Positions 34,760 to 43,614 of a stretch of DNA of 64,000 bases are shown here, piece by piece (position 1 is the stretch's first letter; every line of letters starts with the position of its first letter). A model generated the notes under the pieces. It ran no database searches. It was not told the origin of the DNA and worked only from the letters and a program-made list of their open reading frames with translations. The DNA is taken from the NCBI GenBank assembly GCA_963761975.1, contig CAVXIR010000002.1:620001-684000 (forward strand). Reading direction: 5' to 3'. This stretch comes from JAMQPK01 sp963761975 (GTDB taxonomy: Bacteria; Acidobacteriota; Vicinamibacteria; Vicinamibacterales; JAMQPK01). The position numbers and the translations under genes are program-made.

Positions 34760-37234
34760 CTACTCCTGTAAGGTGAAGCTGACCACCACGTTACCGGCCG
34801 CCAGCGCGACGTACTGCTTGCCGTCCACCGCGTAACTCATTGGGGACGCCTGATGATTGCCGCCCGTCTGGAAGTGCCACAGATACTTTCCGGTCTTTGC
34901 GTCGAGGGCGAAGATGTTTCCATCTCGTGATGAGACGAACACCACGTTGCCACCGGTGGCAAGCACGCCGTTGGTAATCGATCCCTGGTAAAGCGGATAC
35001 GACCACACGGTCTTTCCTGTTTCCGGATCGAGCGCCTTGATACCCGCATTCGGCGCCGGTTGATTCGGACCACGCGCCGGAGGTGGCCCGGCCGCGCGCC
35101 CCCGACCAAGGTACTGCTGGCCTCGCGTGATCGGCTGGGTTGTGCTGGTGTACACCTGCCCGCCCTCTGAAAACGCCAGGTAGAACCATCCGGTCAGCGG
35201 GCTATAGGAGGGCGCCTGGAAGTTCGTCGCGCCGCCGAGCGTTGGGTATACGAGGACGCTGCCCTTCGGGCTCGAGTTGGTACCTGGAATATGCTGCGGG
35301 CGCCCCTTCTCGTCGAAGCCCGCATTCCAGTTTTGATAGATGAACGGCGTGCCGCTCAGAAACGCGCCGGTCGTTCTGTCGAGCACGTAGAAATGGCCAT
35401 TGCGATCGGCATGCATCAGCAGCTTGCGATTCTGCCCGCGCCACACGCGATCCACGAGCATCATGTCCTGCACCGAATCCCAGTCGTGCCCGTCGTCGGG
35501 CGTGAACTGGTAATGCCATTTCAGCGTGCCCGTATCGGCGTCGAGCGCGACGACGGAGTTGCTGAACAGGTTGTCCATTTCGCCGCGCGCGATACGGTCG
35601 AATTCTGGCGCTGGATTCCCGACGGCCCAGTACACGAGGTTGAGCTCGGGATCGAAGCTGCCGGTCAGCCATGTCGGGCCACCACCGGTATTCCAGCTGT
35701 CGCCCTTCCATGTGTCGTTGCCGAATTCACCCGGGCCTGGAATCGTGTAAAAGCGCCATCGGCGCTTCCCGGTGGCGGCATCGTAGGCGTCGAGGTGCCC
35801 TCGCGTCGCGTATTCGCCGCCCGTCATCCCGGTGATGACCATGTCCTTCAATACGAGCGGCGGGCTCGTGATGCTCGATCCCTCCATCGTGTCGACGACT
35901 TGCTGTTCCCACAATGACTGACCGGTCCGCGCGTCGATCGCGATGAGCCATCCGTCAAGAGTACCGACGAAAATGCGATTGCCGAGGATGGCGGCGCCGC
36001 GCGCGAACGGATTGATTTCGTACGGGTTCACGACTTTCTGCTGGCGGGTCCAGCGCCAGATCTGGCGGCCCGTTCGTGCGTCGAGGGCGGTCACGGTCGC
36101 CGGATTGCCGCTGCCCGTCGTGTACATGACGCCGTCGACCACGATCGGCGTGGCTTCCAGCACCGAGTTGCCGCCAAGGATCGGAAAGCTCCACGCCGTC
36201 TTCAGCTGACGCGCGTTGTTGGCGTTGATCTGTGTGAGCGGAGAGTAGTGCGTGCCGTGATAATTGCCCCAGTACATCGGCCAATTGTGCGGCTCGGCGC
36301 TCGTCTTGATCAGCCGCTCGTAGCTGATGCCGCCGCCAATCTGCTGAGTGACCGTCTTGGCGAGGTCACGAGCCTGCTGCATCCGCAGGAAGCTCACGAG
36401 GTTCGCGATATCGTCCGCAGAAAGCCGCTTCGCGTAGTCATTCGGCATCAGCGACTGCGTTTCGACGGTGATGGGCGTCTTGAGCTTGTCGATCAGATGA
36501 AGCCGCCCAGACGCGTCGACGACCTGAGCGGAGAACATATCTTCATTTCTTCGAACACCGCGAATTTCGCGGCCGTCGGACGTCTTAGCGACCAGAGTCA
36601 CCGGTGGTGCGCCGCCCCGGCCACCACCGCCACCGCCGCGAGCGCCGGGTGTTGGTGGCAGCGGTTCGTTCGGCGACACGATCTTCTGGCGCAGGGCCGC
36701 CGCCGCGAGACGGCCTGCATTGGACAGGTCGGGACCTGTTACGCCGCCACGCGCGCTGATCTCATGACAGCTTGCACAGCCGGCGCGGCCGAAAAAAAGC
36801 GCTTCGCCGGCCGCAACATCGCCTTCCTGTACTGCTGCGCCGCGCGACGGCCCCGTCGATGCCACTGTGTTCTGAAGGCTGCGGATGTAGCTGACCAGCT
36901 GCCACACCTGTTCGTCGCGCAGTCCTTTGTAAGGCGGCATCTGCGTGCCCGACACGCCTTGGCGGATGGTACGGAAGAGGTCGGCGTCTGCGTCGCCGTG
37001 CTTCAGGCCCGTGGTGTTGAGTGCGGGGCCGCCGCGGCCTGAATCGCCGACGCCCGCCGGTCCATGGCAAGTCTGACATGTGCCATCGTAGAGACGCTGG
37101 CCGTCTGCAACGGCCGTCAAACTCGCCGACAGCGGGTTGGTCACGGTATCCGATACCGGCGGCTGTTGCGCGAAAAGCGCACCGGTGGCGACAGCCGCAA
37201 TCGAACATGCGACGAGTTTGATTCGGTTGTTCAT
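34760..37234 (-). CDS. PQQ-dependent dehydrogenase with two N-terminal cytochrome c domains
   Basis: Start at 37234 (MNNRIKLVACSIAAVATGALFAQQ signal), 20 bases from the divergent gene. The 824-residue protein has haem-binding CQTCH (53-57, axial Met near 99) and CASCH (153-157), a Gly-rich linker near 200, a regulatory segment with LHLIDKLKTPITVETQS, then an eight-bladed quinoprotein propeller with repeated W-motifs (GRQIWRWTRQ, GTLKWHYQF, GKYLWHFQTG) and the catalytic-site TPDDGHDWDSVQ. In most quinohaemoproteins a single haem domain is C-terminal. It should oxidise a sugar or alcohol in the periplasm and pass electrons through its own haems. Confidence 0.88.
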   Translation of the reverse strand: MNNRIKLVACSIAAVATGALFAQQPPVSDTVTNPLSASLTAVADGQRLYDGTCQTCHGPAGVGDSGRGGPALNTTGLKHGDADADLFRTIRQGVSGTQMPPYKGLRDEQVWQLVSYIRSLQNTVASTGPSRGAAVQEGDVAAGEALFFGRAGCASCHEISARGGVTGPDLSNAGRLAAAALRQKIVSPNEPLPPTPGARGGGGGGRGGAPPVTLVAKTSDGREIRGVRRNEDMFSAQVVDASGRLHLIDKLKTPITVETQSLMPNDYAKRLSADDIANLVSFLRMQQARDLAKTVTQQIGGGISYERLIKTSAEPHNWPMYWGNYHGTHYSPLTQINANNARQLKTAWSFPILGGNSVLEATPIVVDGVMYTTGSGNPATVTALDARTGRQIWRWTRQQKVVNPYEINPFARGAAILGNRIFVGTLDGWLIAIDARTGQSLWEQQVVDTMEGSSITSPPLVLKDMVITGMTGGEYATRGHLDAYDAATGKRRWRFYTIPGPGEFGNDTWKGDSWNTGGGPTWLTGSFDPELNLVYWAVGNPAPEFDRIARGEMDNLFSNSVVALDADTGTLKWHYQFTPDDGHDWDSVQDMMLVDRVWRGQNRKLLMHADRNGHFYVLDRTTGAFLSGTPFIYQNWNAGFDEKGRPQHIPGTNSSPKGSVLVYPTLGGATNFQAPSYSPLTGWFYLAFSEGGQVYTSTTQPITRGQQYLGRGRAAGPPPARGPNQPAPNAGIKALDPETGKTVWSYPLYQGSITNGVLATGGNVVFVSSRDGNIFALDAKTGKYLWHFQTGGNHQASPMSYAVDGKQYVALAAGNVVVSFTLQE

Positions 37235-37254
37235 AGTGTCAGAGACTATAACCC

Positions 37255-37809
37255 ATGGCCCGAACACCTTCGTCCATGAAAGCGCTGGGCACCGAGGCTC
37301 CGGACTTCGAGCTTCCGGATGTCGTCACTGGCAGGAAAATCTCCCGGCAGTCCGTTGGCGGCCCGAAGGGGTTGCTCACGATGTTCATCTGCCGTCACTG
37401 TCCGTTCGTAAAGCATGTGCAGGACGAGCTCGCCCGAATCGGCCGCGACTACGCCGGCCGCGGCGTGGGCATCGTGGCGATCAGCGCCAACGACGTGACG
37501 TCGCATCCGGAGGACAGTCCCACAAAGCTGGCGTACCAGGCCCGCGAACTGAACTTCAACTTTCCTTATCTCTTCGACGAATCACAAGAGGTCGCACGCG
37601 CCTACGACGCGCAGTGCACACCCGATTTCTTTCTCTTCGACAGCCAGCGAAAGCTCGTTTACCGAGGGCAACTGGATGACAGCCGCCCTGGGAGCGACAT
37701 TCCGGTGACGGGAAGCGATTTGCGGACTGCGCTCGACGCGCTGATTGCGGGCACGCCGATCTCGCCGGATCAGCGTGCCAGCCTCGGATGCAACATCAAG
37801 TGGCGGTAA
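37255..37809 (+). CDS. AhpC/TSA-type thioredoxin-fold protein
   Basis: This 184-residue protein starts ALGTEAPDFELPDVVTGR and has an active-site-like MFICRHCPFVKHVQDEL (CxxC), IVAISANDVTSHPEDSP, and CTPDFFLFDSQRKLVYRGQLDD with the cis-Pro loop. This pattern is typical of peroxiredoxin/ResA-like proteins annotated as thioredoxin family. No signal peptide is present, so it is probably cytoplasmic. It heads the plus-strand sugar operon and overlaps the AraD1 gene by 22 bases. Its role there is unclear. Confidence 0.88.
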   Translation: MARTPSSMKALGTEAPDFELPDVVTGRKISRQSVGGPKGLLTMFICRHCPFVKHVQDELARIGRDYAGRGVGIVAISANDVTSHPEDSPTKLAYQARELNFNFPYLFDESQEVARAYDAQCTPDFFLFDSQRKLVYRGQLDDSRPGSDIPVTGSDLRTALDALIAGTPISPDQRASLGCNIKWR

Positions 37810-38831
37810 CACGCGGAGGCGCAACGCGGCTCGTGCAGCTGCAGAACGGCTCGACCCGCCGTGTCGCGCGTGTCGACGAGCCTGCCTTGGTGCTGCTCGC
37901 CGGCATCTCGTCTGTGCTGGATCTCGCCAATGAGGCGATCGACGCTCGATTGCCGCTGACGACGCTCGTCGAACGGCGCGCGACATCTGACCGTCTCGAG
38001 TACGATCCGATTTACTCTGGCTCATCTCCGTGGCGGCTGCTCGTCCCGATCGATCATCCTGAACCAGCCCGCTGCATGGTGTCTGGCACAGGGTTGACCC
38101 ACTACGGCAGTGCCGTGAGCCGCGACCAGATGCATGCGCCAGCGAGCGAAACGGAGCGGGGCGCAGCGACTGACAGCATGCGGATGTTTCGCCTGGGCAT
38201 CGAAGCCGGCAGGCCGGAGCGGGGAGAGTGCGGCGCGGCGCCCGAATGGTTCTACAAGGGAAACGGAACGGCGGTGCGGGCGATCGGCGAGGTCCTGCAG
38301 GTGCCGGGATATGCTGAAGACGGCGGTGAGGAAGCCGAGATCGCCGGCGTTTACGTCATCGATCGCGACGGCCGGCCGCGGCGTATCGGCATGGCTCACG
38401 GCAACGAGTTTTCGGATCACACGTTCGAGAAGCGGAACTATCTGAATCTGGCAGGTTCGAAACTCCGTCAGTGCTCGTTAGGGCCCGAGCTGGTCATCGA
38501 GGGCGATTTCGATAAAGTACCGGGTCGCGTCAGCATCGAACGGCTCGGTCGCACGATCTGGGAGCACGACATCGCGACAGGTGAAGAGGTGATGTGCCAC
38601 AGCATCACGAACATCGAGCATCATCATTTCAAGTTCGAGGCGCACCGGCGCCCTGGCGATGTTCACGTGCACTATTACGGCGCTGACAGCCTGAGCTTTG
38701 CTGCCGGCGTTCGGCTCGAGGACGGCGATGTGATGGTCGTTCAGTTCGCCGGCTTCGGCCGTCCGTTGCGGAATGCCGTGAGCGTGGCGTCGCCCACAAG
38801 CGAGCCGATCACCGTGTTGTCGATTGCGTGA
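37788..38831 (+). CDS. AraD1/GguC family 2-keto-3-deoxy-pentonate dehydratase-like protein
   Basis: This 347-residue protein (alternative GTG start at 37800) belongs to the AraD1/GguC branch of the fumarylacetoacetate-hydrolase fold: RLVPIDHPEPARC-like, SGTGLTHYGSA, EWFYKGNGTAVRAIGEVLQVPGYAEDGGEEAEIAGVYVIDRDG (read in parts), MAHGNEFSDHTFEKRNYLNLAGSKLR. The acidic E-E-D ligands of the fold are visible around EEAEIAG. Members are tied to arabinose/galactose oxidative catabolism and turn 2-keto-3-deoxy-pentonate into 2-oxoglutarate semialdehyde. The semialdehyde dehydrogenase two genes downstream supports this role. Confidence 0.85.
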   Translation: MQHQVAVTRGGATRLVQLQNGSTRRVARVDEPALVLLAGISSVLDLANEAIDARLPLTTLVERRATSDRLEYDPIYSGSSPWRLLVPIDHPEPARCMVSGTGLTHYGSAVSRDQMHAPASETERGAATDSMRMFRLGIEAGRPERGECGAAPEWFYKGNGTAVRAIGEVLQVPGYAEDGGEEAEIAGVYVIDRDGRPRRIGMAHGNEFSDHTFEKRNYLNLAGSKLRQCSLGPELVIEGDFDKVPGRVSIERLGRTIWEHDIATGEEVMCHSITNIEHHHFKFEAHRRPGDVHVHYYGADSLSFAAGVRLEDGDVMVVQFAGFGRPLRNAVSVASPTSEPITVLSIA

Positions 38832-38835
38832 TCCC

Positions 38836-39693
38836 ATGAAGATTTGTCGATTTATCTCAGCCGCCAATGACATCCGCATCGGACTCGACGATGAGGGCAC
38901 GCACGTCCTCGACCTGAGTGCCGCCGGTGTCGGCACGATGTCACACATCGTCGAGAGTGCCGACCCCGTCGGTGAGGTCACTCAGGCGAGGCGCGGAAAT
39001 CTGCCGCGCATCGAGATCGCGCGCGTGCGGTTCGCGCCTCCCGTCGAGCGGCAGGAAGTCTGGGCCGCCGGCGTGACCTACCTGCGCAGCAAGACCGCCC
39101 GCATGGAAGAATCGGACTTCAGCGCGACGGCGTACGACCGGGTCTACGATGCCGAACGCCCTGAAATCTTCTTCAAGTCGATTGCCGAGAAGGTGGTCAC
39201 CTCCGGCGACACGGTTGGCATCCGGCGCGATGCGCGCTGGAGTGTGCCGGAGCCGGAGCTTGCGCTCGTGCTGAATTCCCGCGGCGAGATTGCGGGTTGC
39301 ACGATTGGCAACGACATGAGCTCGCGCGACATCGAGGGCGAAAATCTCTTATACCTGCCGCAGGCGAAGGTCTACGATCGCGCGTGTGCGATTGCGCCGT
39401 GGGTTCGTCTCGGCGCCAATGAAGCAGAAGTTCGCGAGTGGACCATCCGCAGCTCGATCCATCGAAACGGGCAGCAGGTGTTCGCGGGTGAAACGCAAAT
39501 CGGCAACATCAAGAGAACCTTTCACGAGCTTGCATCGTTCCTGTGTCGATCGCAGAAGTTTCCGCACGGCGCCGTTCTCTTAACCGGTACCGGCGTGGTG
39601 CCTCCCGACGATTTCACGCTCTGCGAACACGACGTGGTTGAGATTGAGATTCCGGCGATCGGGGTGCTCCGGAACGCGGTCGTCATCGTGTGA
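38836..39693 (+). CDS. Fumarylacetoacetate hydrolase family protein
   Basis: Start at 38836, four bases after the AraD1 stop; 285 residues. FAH-fold features: PPVERQEVWAAGVTYLRSK, PEIFFKSIAEKVV, the metal ligands in SVPEPELALVLNSRGEIAG and GNDMSSRDIEGENLLYLPQAK, and a C-terminal LLTGTGVVPPDDFTL. It may be a second 2-keto-3-deoxy-sugar-acid dehydratase or an acylpyruvate hydrolase. In Weimberg-type clusters such a protein often catalyses the dehydratase step, so it and AraD1 may handle different isomers. Confidence 0.88.
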   Translation: MKICRFISAANDIRIGLDDEGTHVLDLSAAGVGTMSHIVESADPVGEVTQARRGNLPRIEIARVRFAPPVERQEVWAAGVTYLRSKTARMEESDFSATAYDRVYDAERPEIFFKSIAEKVVTSGDTVGIRRDARWSVPEPELALVLNSRGEIAGCTIGNDMSSRDIEGENLLYLPQAKVYDRACAIAPWVRLGANEAEVREWTIRSSIHRNGQQVFAGETQIGNIKRTFHELASFLCRSQKFPHGAVLLTGTGVVPPDDFTLCEHDVVEIEIPAIGVLRNAVVIV

Positions 39694-39696
39694 CTT

Positions 39697-41274
39697 ATGG
39701 CTGAACATCCATTACTGATTGACGGCAACTGGCGCCCCTCGAAGGCGGTGTCAAGTTTTCATGCGGTGAATCCTGCCACGGGGGAGCGGCTTCGGGATTC
39801 ATATCCGGTGAGCTCGTGGGACGACTGCGATGCCGCGCTGACTGCGGCCTCGGGTGCGGCCGACGAGCTTCGCCGCACGTCACCCGAGTCGATCGCTCGC
39901 TTCCTCACTCGCTTCGCCGAGCGCATCGAAGCCATCAAGACGCCGCTGGTGGAGCAGGCCCACCTGGAGACCGCGCTGCCCTCATCGCCGAGGCTGGCCG
40001 ATGTTGAGCTGCCCCGGACGACGAACCAGTTGCGCCAGGCGGCTGATGCGGCGCTCGAGGGGTCGTGGGCGCTGCCGACGATCGACACGAAGAATCAGAT
40101 TCGTTCCTGTCTGGAGCCGCTCGGTCCAGTCGTCGTGTTTGGCCCGAACAATTTTCCGTTCGCGTTCAACGGCGCGGCCGGAGGCGACTTTGCGGCGGCG
40201 ATTGCCGCGGGAAATCCCGTGATCGCGAAAGGACATCCGCTGCACCCGGGCACGTCACGAATGCTGGCGCAGGAAGCATTCGCGGCGGTGGCGGAATGCG
40301 GGCTGCCGCCGGCCACCGTGCAGCTGATCTACAAGATCGATCACGCCTCGGGTCAGCGGCTGGTCTCGGACAAGCGCGTCGGCGCCAGTGCATTTACCGG
40401 GAGCCGCACTGCCGGGATGGCGCTGAAAGCGGCCGCCGATCGCGTCGGTAAACCGATCTATCTCGAAATGTCGAGCATCAATCCGGTCGTCGTGTTGCCG
40501 GGTGCCCTTGTCGAGCGCGGCAGCAAGGTGGCGGGCGAGTTTGCGGCGAGCTGTCTTCTCGGCGGCGGGCAGTTCTGCACGAACCCGGGATTCGTACTGT
40601 TGTTCGCCGGGGAACGAACAGAGCAGTTCATCGACGAGGTGAGGAGGGCATTTGAGGCCGCGCCCGCGCCCGCGTTGTTGTCATCGGCAGTGGCAAACGG
40701 CCTGGCTGCCAGTGTGAAAACGCTTCGGGGTGCAGGTGCCCAACTCGCCACCACTGAGAGGCAGGCGGCATCGGATTGCGGGTATCCGAATACCCTTCTT
40801 CGCGTCAGCGGCAAGGATTTTCTTGTCGAGCCCGACGAGTTGCAAACCGAAGCCTTCGGAGCGACGTCACTGTGCGTTGTGGTGAGCGATGCCGGCGAAG
40901 CCGGATCAGTGCTGTCGCAGTTGGAAGGAAACCTGACCGGGTGTATTTATTCGGATACGCAGGGAGCAGACGAAAGGTTGTACTCCGAGCTCGAGCCCAT
41001 TCTGCGGAAAAGCGTGGGGCGTTTGCTGAACGACAAAATGCCGACCGGTGTCGCTGTCAGCCCTGGCATGAATCACGGAGGGCCGTTCCCTGCCACCGGG
41101 CACCCTGGGTTTACCGCCGTTGGGATCCCGGCATCGCTTCGACGCTTCGGGATGCTGTGCTGTTACGACAACGTTCGCGAGCATCGCCTGCCGGCCGGTC
41201 TCCGTAACGAGAATCCGAATGGGCGGATGTGGCGCCTGATAGACGGACAGTACACGCAAGCCTCTTGCATCTGA
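39697..41274 (+). CDS. 2,5-dioxovalerate (2-oxoglutarate semialdehyde) dehydrogenase
   Basis: This 525-residue aldehyde dehydrogenase has the NADP-dependent KGSADH form: PVVVFGPNNFPFAFNGAAGGDF, AFTGSRTAGMAL, catalytic Glu257 in YLEMSSINPVV, and nucleophile Cys294 in GGGQFCTNPGF. SSINPVV after the Glu and GQFCTNPG around the Cys are hallmarks of the type III/dioxovalerate branch rather than of general ALDHs. It oxidises the dehydratase product to 2-oxoglutarate, feeding the TCA cycle. It lies three bases after the FAH gene. The protein is slightly longer than most ALDHs because of a C-terminal TPGFTAVGIPASL-like tail region typical of this branch. Confidence 0.9.
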   Translation: MAEHPLLIDGNWRPSKAVSSFHAVNPATGERLRDSYPVSSWDDCDAALTAASGAADELRRTSPESIARFLTRFAERIEAIKTPLVEQAHLETALPSSPRLADVELPRTTNQLRQAADAALEGSWALPTIDTKNQIRSCLEPLGPVVVFGPNNFPFAFNGAAGGDFAAAIAAGNPVIAKGHPLHPGTSRMLAQEAFAAVAECGLPPATVQLIYKIDHASGQRLVSDKRVGASAFTGSRTAGMALKAAADRVGKPIYLEMSSINPVVVLPGALVERGSKVAGEFAASCLLGGGQFCTNPGFVLLFAGERTEQFIDEVRRAFEAAPAPALLSSAVANGLAASVKTLRGAGAQLATTERQAASDCGYPNTLLRVSGKDFLVEPDELQTEAFGATSLCVVVSDAGEAGSVLSQLEGNLTGCIYSDTQGADERLYSELEPILRKSVGRLLNDKMPTGVAVSPGMNHGGPFPATGHPGFTAVGIPASLRRFGMLCCYDNVREHRLPAGLRNENPNGRMWRLIDGQYTQASCI

Positions 41275-41306
41275 ACGTGATCTGAAACAAAGTTTCATAT
41301 TCCGAC

Positions 41307-42227
41307 ATGACCATCACCCGGCTCGATCCCGCATTCGACAGGCTCGTTCCACGCGACGCGCGAGTTGAAAAGGTCGCTGGAGGGTTCACGTTCACCGAAG
41401 GCCCTCTCTGGCGGCCTTCAGGCGCGCTGTGGTTCAGCGACGTCGTTGGCAATGTCGTCCGGCAGTGGTCGCCGGACGGCAGGGTTGCCGAGTTGCTGAA
41501 GCCGGGTGGCTACGACGGGAATCACCTGCCGGCGGGGGGCTTCGTGGGGCCGAACGGGATGACCTCGGGGCCGAACGGTGAGGTTTTGCTGTGCCAGCAC
41601 GGCAACCGCCGAATCGCGCGCGTCGGCTTCGACATGGGTGTCACCACGCTCGTCGACAATTTCGAGGGTAAGAAGCTCAACGCACCGAACGATCTCGTCT
41701 TTCGATCGGACGGCACGCTGTTCTTCACCGATCCGCCCTACGGTCTTCCCCGTCAGGATGACGATCCATCGAAGGAGCTGCCGTTCAATGGCGTCTTCAA
41801 GCTGAAAGACGGAAAGCTGGACGTCCTCATCACCAACCTCACCCGCCCGAACGGGATTGCGTTCTCGCCCGACGAAAAGACGTTGTACGTCTCCAATTCG
41901 GATGAGAAGCAGCGCATCTGGATGCGCTACGACGTTGCGGCCGATGGCAGCGTCAGCGGCGGTCGCGTGCTGTTCGATGCATCCGGACACACGGGGGGTG
42001 GCGTCCCCGACGGAATGAAGATAGACGAGCACGGCAACATCTGGGCGACCGGTCCAAGCACGGTGCTCGTCATCTCGCCGGAAGGAAAACATCTCGGATC
42101 CATCAAACCGCCGGAAGATCCCGCAAATTGCGGGTGGGGCGACGATGGCCGGACCTTGTACATCACTGCGGAGACGGGTCTTTATCGTGTCAGGACATCA
42201 GTCATGGGGCAGAAGCTGGTGTACTAG
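41307..42227 (+). CDS. SMP-30/gluconolactonase family lactonase
   Basis: This 306-residue six-bladed propeller has the family signature: GFTFTEGPLWRPSGALWFSDV with the metal Glu, DGNHLPAGGFVGPNGMT, LNAPNDLVFRSDGTLFFTDPPYG with metal Asn, ITNLTRPNGIAFSPDEKTLYVSNSD with Asn/Asp ligands, and GGGVPDGMKIDEHGNIW. No signal peptide is visible, so it is likely cytoplasmic. It would hydrolyse the sugar lactone formed by a pentose dehydrogenase, supplying the aldonate to the dehydratases upstream. Confidence 0.9.
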   Translation: MTITRLDPAFDRLVPRDARVEKVAGGFTFTEGPLWRPSGALWFSDVVGNVVRQWSPDGRVAELLKPGGYDGNHLPAGGFVGPNGMTSGPNGEVLLCQHGNRRIARVGFDMGVTTLVDNFEGKKLNAPNDLVFRSDGTLFFTDPPYGLPRQDDDPSKELPFNGVFKLKDGKLDVLITNLTRPNGIAFSPDEKTLYVSNSDEKQRIWMRYDVAADGSVSGGRVLFDASGHTGGGVPDGMKIDEHGNIWATGPSTVLVISPEGKHLGSIKPPEDPANCGWGDDGRTLYITAETGLYRVRTSVMGQKLVY

Positions 42228-42250
42228 ATTTTTGACTTCGGAGAATCTGC

Positions 42251-42562
42251 ATGATCCAGGTTCACGTCGATCTCGCCATCGAGGCTGCCAAAGAGCAGGA
42301 GATGGTGCGGTATTTCCAGACAGTCTTTCGACCTGCGGCGCAGAAGTTCCGCGGTTATGTCGATGTCCGCATGTTGAAGCTGAGCGCCGTCCCTGTGGGC
42401 ACGGCGCCTGCGGGTATCAACTATCGATTCGCGATTACCTACGAGAGCGAGGAGCTGCGCCAAAAATGGGTGGCCTCCGAGATCCATCAGGAAGTCTGGG
42501 GCAGTATGGAGAAGATGCTGTCGTCGCCGAACTACACGGTTCTGCTGTTCGACGTGATTTGA
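42251..42562 (+). CDS. Antibiotic biosynthesis monooxygenase-like dimeric alpha/beta barrel protein
   Basis: This 103-residue protein has the small ferredoxin-like pattern of ABM-fold proteins: IQVHVDLAIEAAKEQEMVRYFQTVFRPAAQKF (read in parts), GYVDVRMLKLS, AITYESEELRQKWVASEIHQEVWGSME and a last strand YTVLLFDV. It is cytoplasmic, in line with the sugar operon 23 bases after the lactonase. The family includes heme oxygenases, quinone-forming monooxygenases and many of unknown function. No catalytic assignment is possible. Confidence 0.75.
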   Translation: MIQVHVDLAIEAAKEQEMVRYFQTVFRPAAQKFRGYVDVRMLKLSAVPVGTAPAGINYRFAITYESEELRQKWVASEIHQEVWGSMEKMLSSPNYTVLLFDVI

Positions 42563-42572
42563 GAGGGGCGTT

Positions 42573-43523
42573 ATGAAAAATCTGCTCTTCGCCGTTGTAT
42601 TGATGTCCGCCGTCGCCGCCGGCGCGGTGCTCGCGCAGCAGTCGGCTCCGGTGAGCCCGCAGGCGCTGCCGCTGGCTGAGCGGATCGTGCACACCGAGTC
42701 GTCGAAATACCGAGCGTCCCCGAGCGTGCATGGCGGCCCCGGTCAGCTGAACTACATGGGCTTGTTCAACGCGACCTCACTCGATACCAATCTCTACTTC
42801 CTGCACCGCGGCATCATTCAGCCGAAAAGCGGCATCGGCGCGCACTTTCATAATCAGTGCGAGGAGATGTTCGTCATTTTCGACGGAGAAGCGCAGTTCA
42901 CGATCAACGGCCGCACTTCTGTCCTCAAAGGTCCTGCGGGCGCGCCGACTCGCATGGGCAGCATGCATGCGATTTACAACCACACGGACAAGCCGGTCGA
43001 GTGGATGAACATCAACGTTTCCGCCCGCAAGGGTGTCTACGATGCGTTCGACCTGAGCGACGGACGCGTGGATGTGCCAATCGATCCCATTCCGGTGTTC
43101 ATGACGATGCGGCTGGATCGATCGCTGCTGAGGCCCATCGAGGCGCTCAACGGCGGTAAAGGCACCGTTCAGTATCGGCGCGCGCTTGCGCCGAGTGTCT
43201 TCCTGAGTGCCTGGTCATACGTAGACCATCTCGTTCTGCCGCCTGACGCTTCGACAGGCCCGCAGGCGTTCCCCGAGGTTGGCGAGTTCTACTACGTCAT
43301 GAACGGCCAGGGGTCGGTCACCATCGGTTCCGAGACTGCCCAGATTCGCGCGGGCGATGCCGTGCCGATTCGCTTGAACGACAGAAAGTCGTTTGCGAAC
43401 ACCGGGACGGCTCCGCTCGAGTTCCTGATCGTCGGTGTCGCTCGCGATGCCGATCGCAAGTACGACGTGGTGACGCCTCCGCCCATGCCTGCGCGTGGCG
43501 GTCGCGGTGGGCGTGGGCAGTAG
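42573..43523 (+). CDS. Secreted bicupin protein
   Basis: GAGGGGCG precedes the ATG. The 316-residue protein has a signal peptide (MKNLLFAVVLMSAVAAGAVLAQ) and two cupin domains: GIGAHFHNQCEEMFVIFDGEAQFTINGR (~85-110, His/Glu ligands) and a second with LPPDASTGPQAFPEVGEFYYVMNGQGSVTIG near 235, which lacks the first His pair. It ends in a Gly/Arg tail (ARGGRGGRG). Likely periplasmic sugar-binding or isomerase-like; its place in the sugar operon supports a role in sugar handling. Confidence 0.82.
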   Translation: MKNLLFAVVLMSAVAAGAVLAQQSAPVSPQALPLAERIVHTESSKYRASPSVHGGPGQLNYMGLFNATSLDTNLYFLHRGIIQPKSGIGAHFHNQCEEMFVIFDGEAQFTINGRTSVLKGPAGAPTRMGSMHAIYNHTDKPVEWMNINVSARKGVYDAFDLSDGRVDVPIDPIPVFMTMRLDRSLLRPIEALNGGKGTVQYRRALAPSVFLSAWSYVDHLVLPPDASTGPQAFPEVGEFYYVMNGQGSVTIGSETAQIRAGDAVPIRLNDRKSFANTGTAPLEFLIVGVARDADRKYDVVTPPPMPARGGRGGRGQ

Positions 43524-43524
43524 A

Positions 43525-43605
43525 GTCCGCCTTCAGGTGGGTATGTAGACGTACGTAGGCCGGGTCCTTTGGACCCGGCTCACTGGCGGGTCCGAAGGAC
43601 CCGCC
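43525..43605. repeat. Three REP-like hairpins between cupin and MFS genes
   Basis: First, GTCCGCC-TTCA-GGTGG (43525-43540), nearly the same as 25828-25845 on the other strand. Second, perfect arms GCCGGGTCC and GGACCCGGC around TTT (43559-43579). Third, perfect arms GGCGGGTCC and GGACCCGCC around GAA (43585-43605), then CTACA. TACGTAGG words lie between the first and second. This layout is typical of extragenic palindromic elements. They lie within an operon, ten bases before the MFS start. Confidence 0.75.
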
Positions 43606-43614
43606 CTACAGCGT

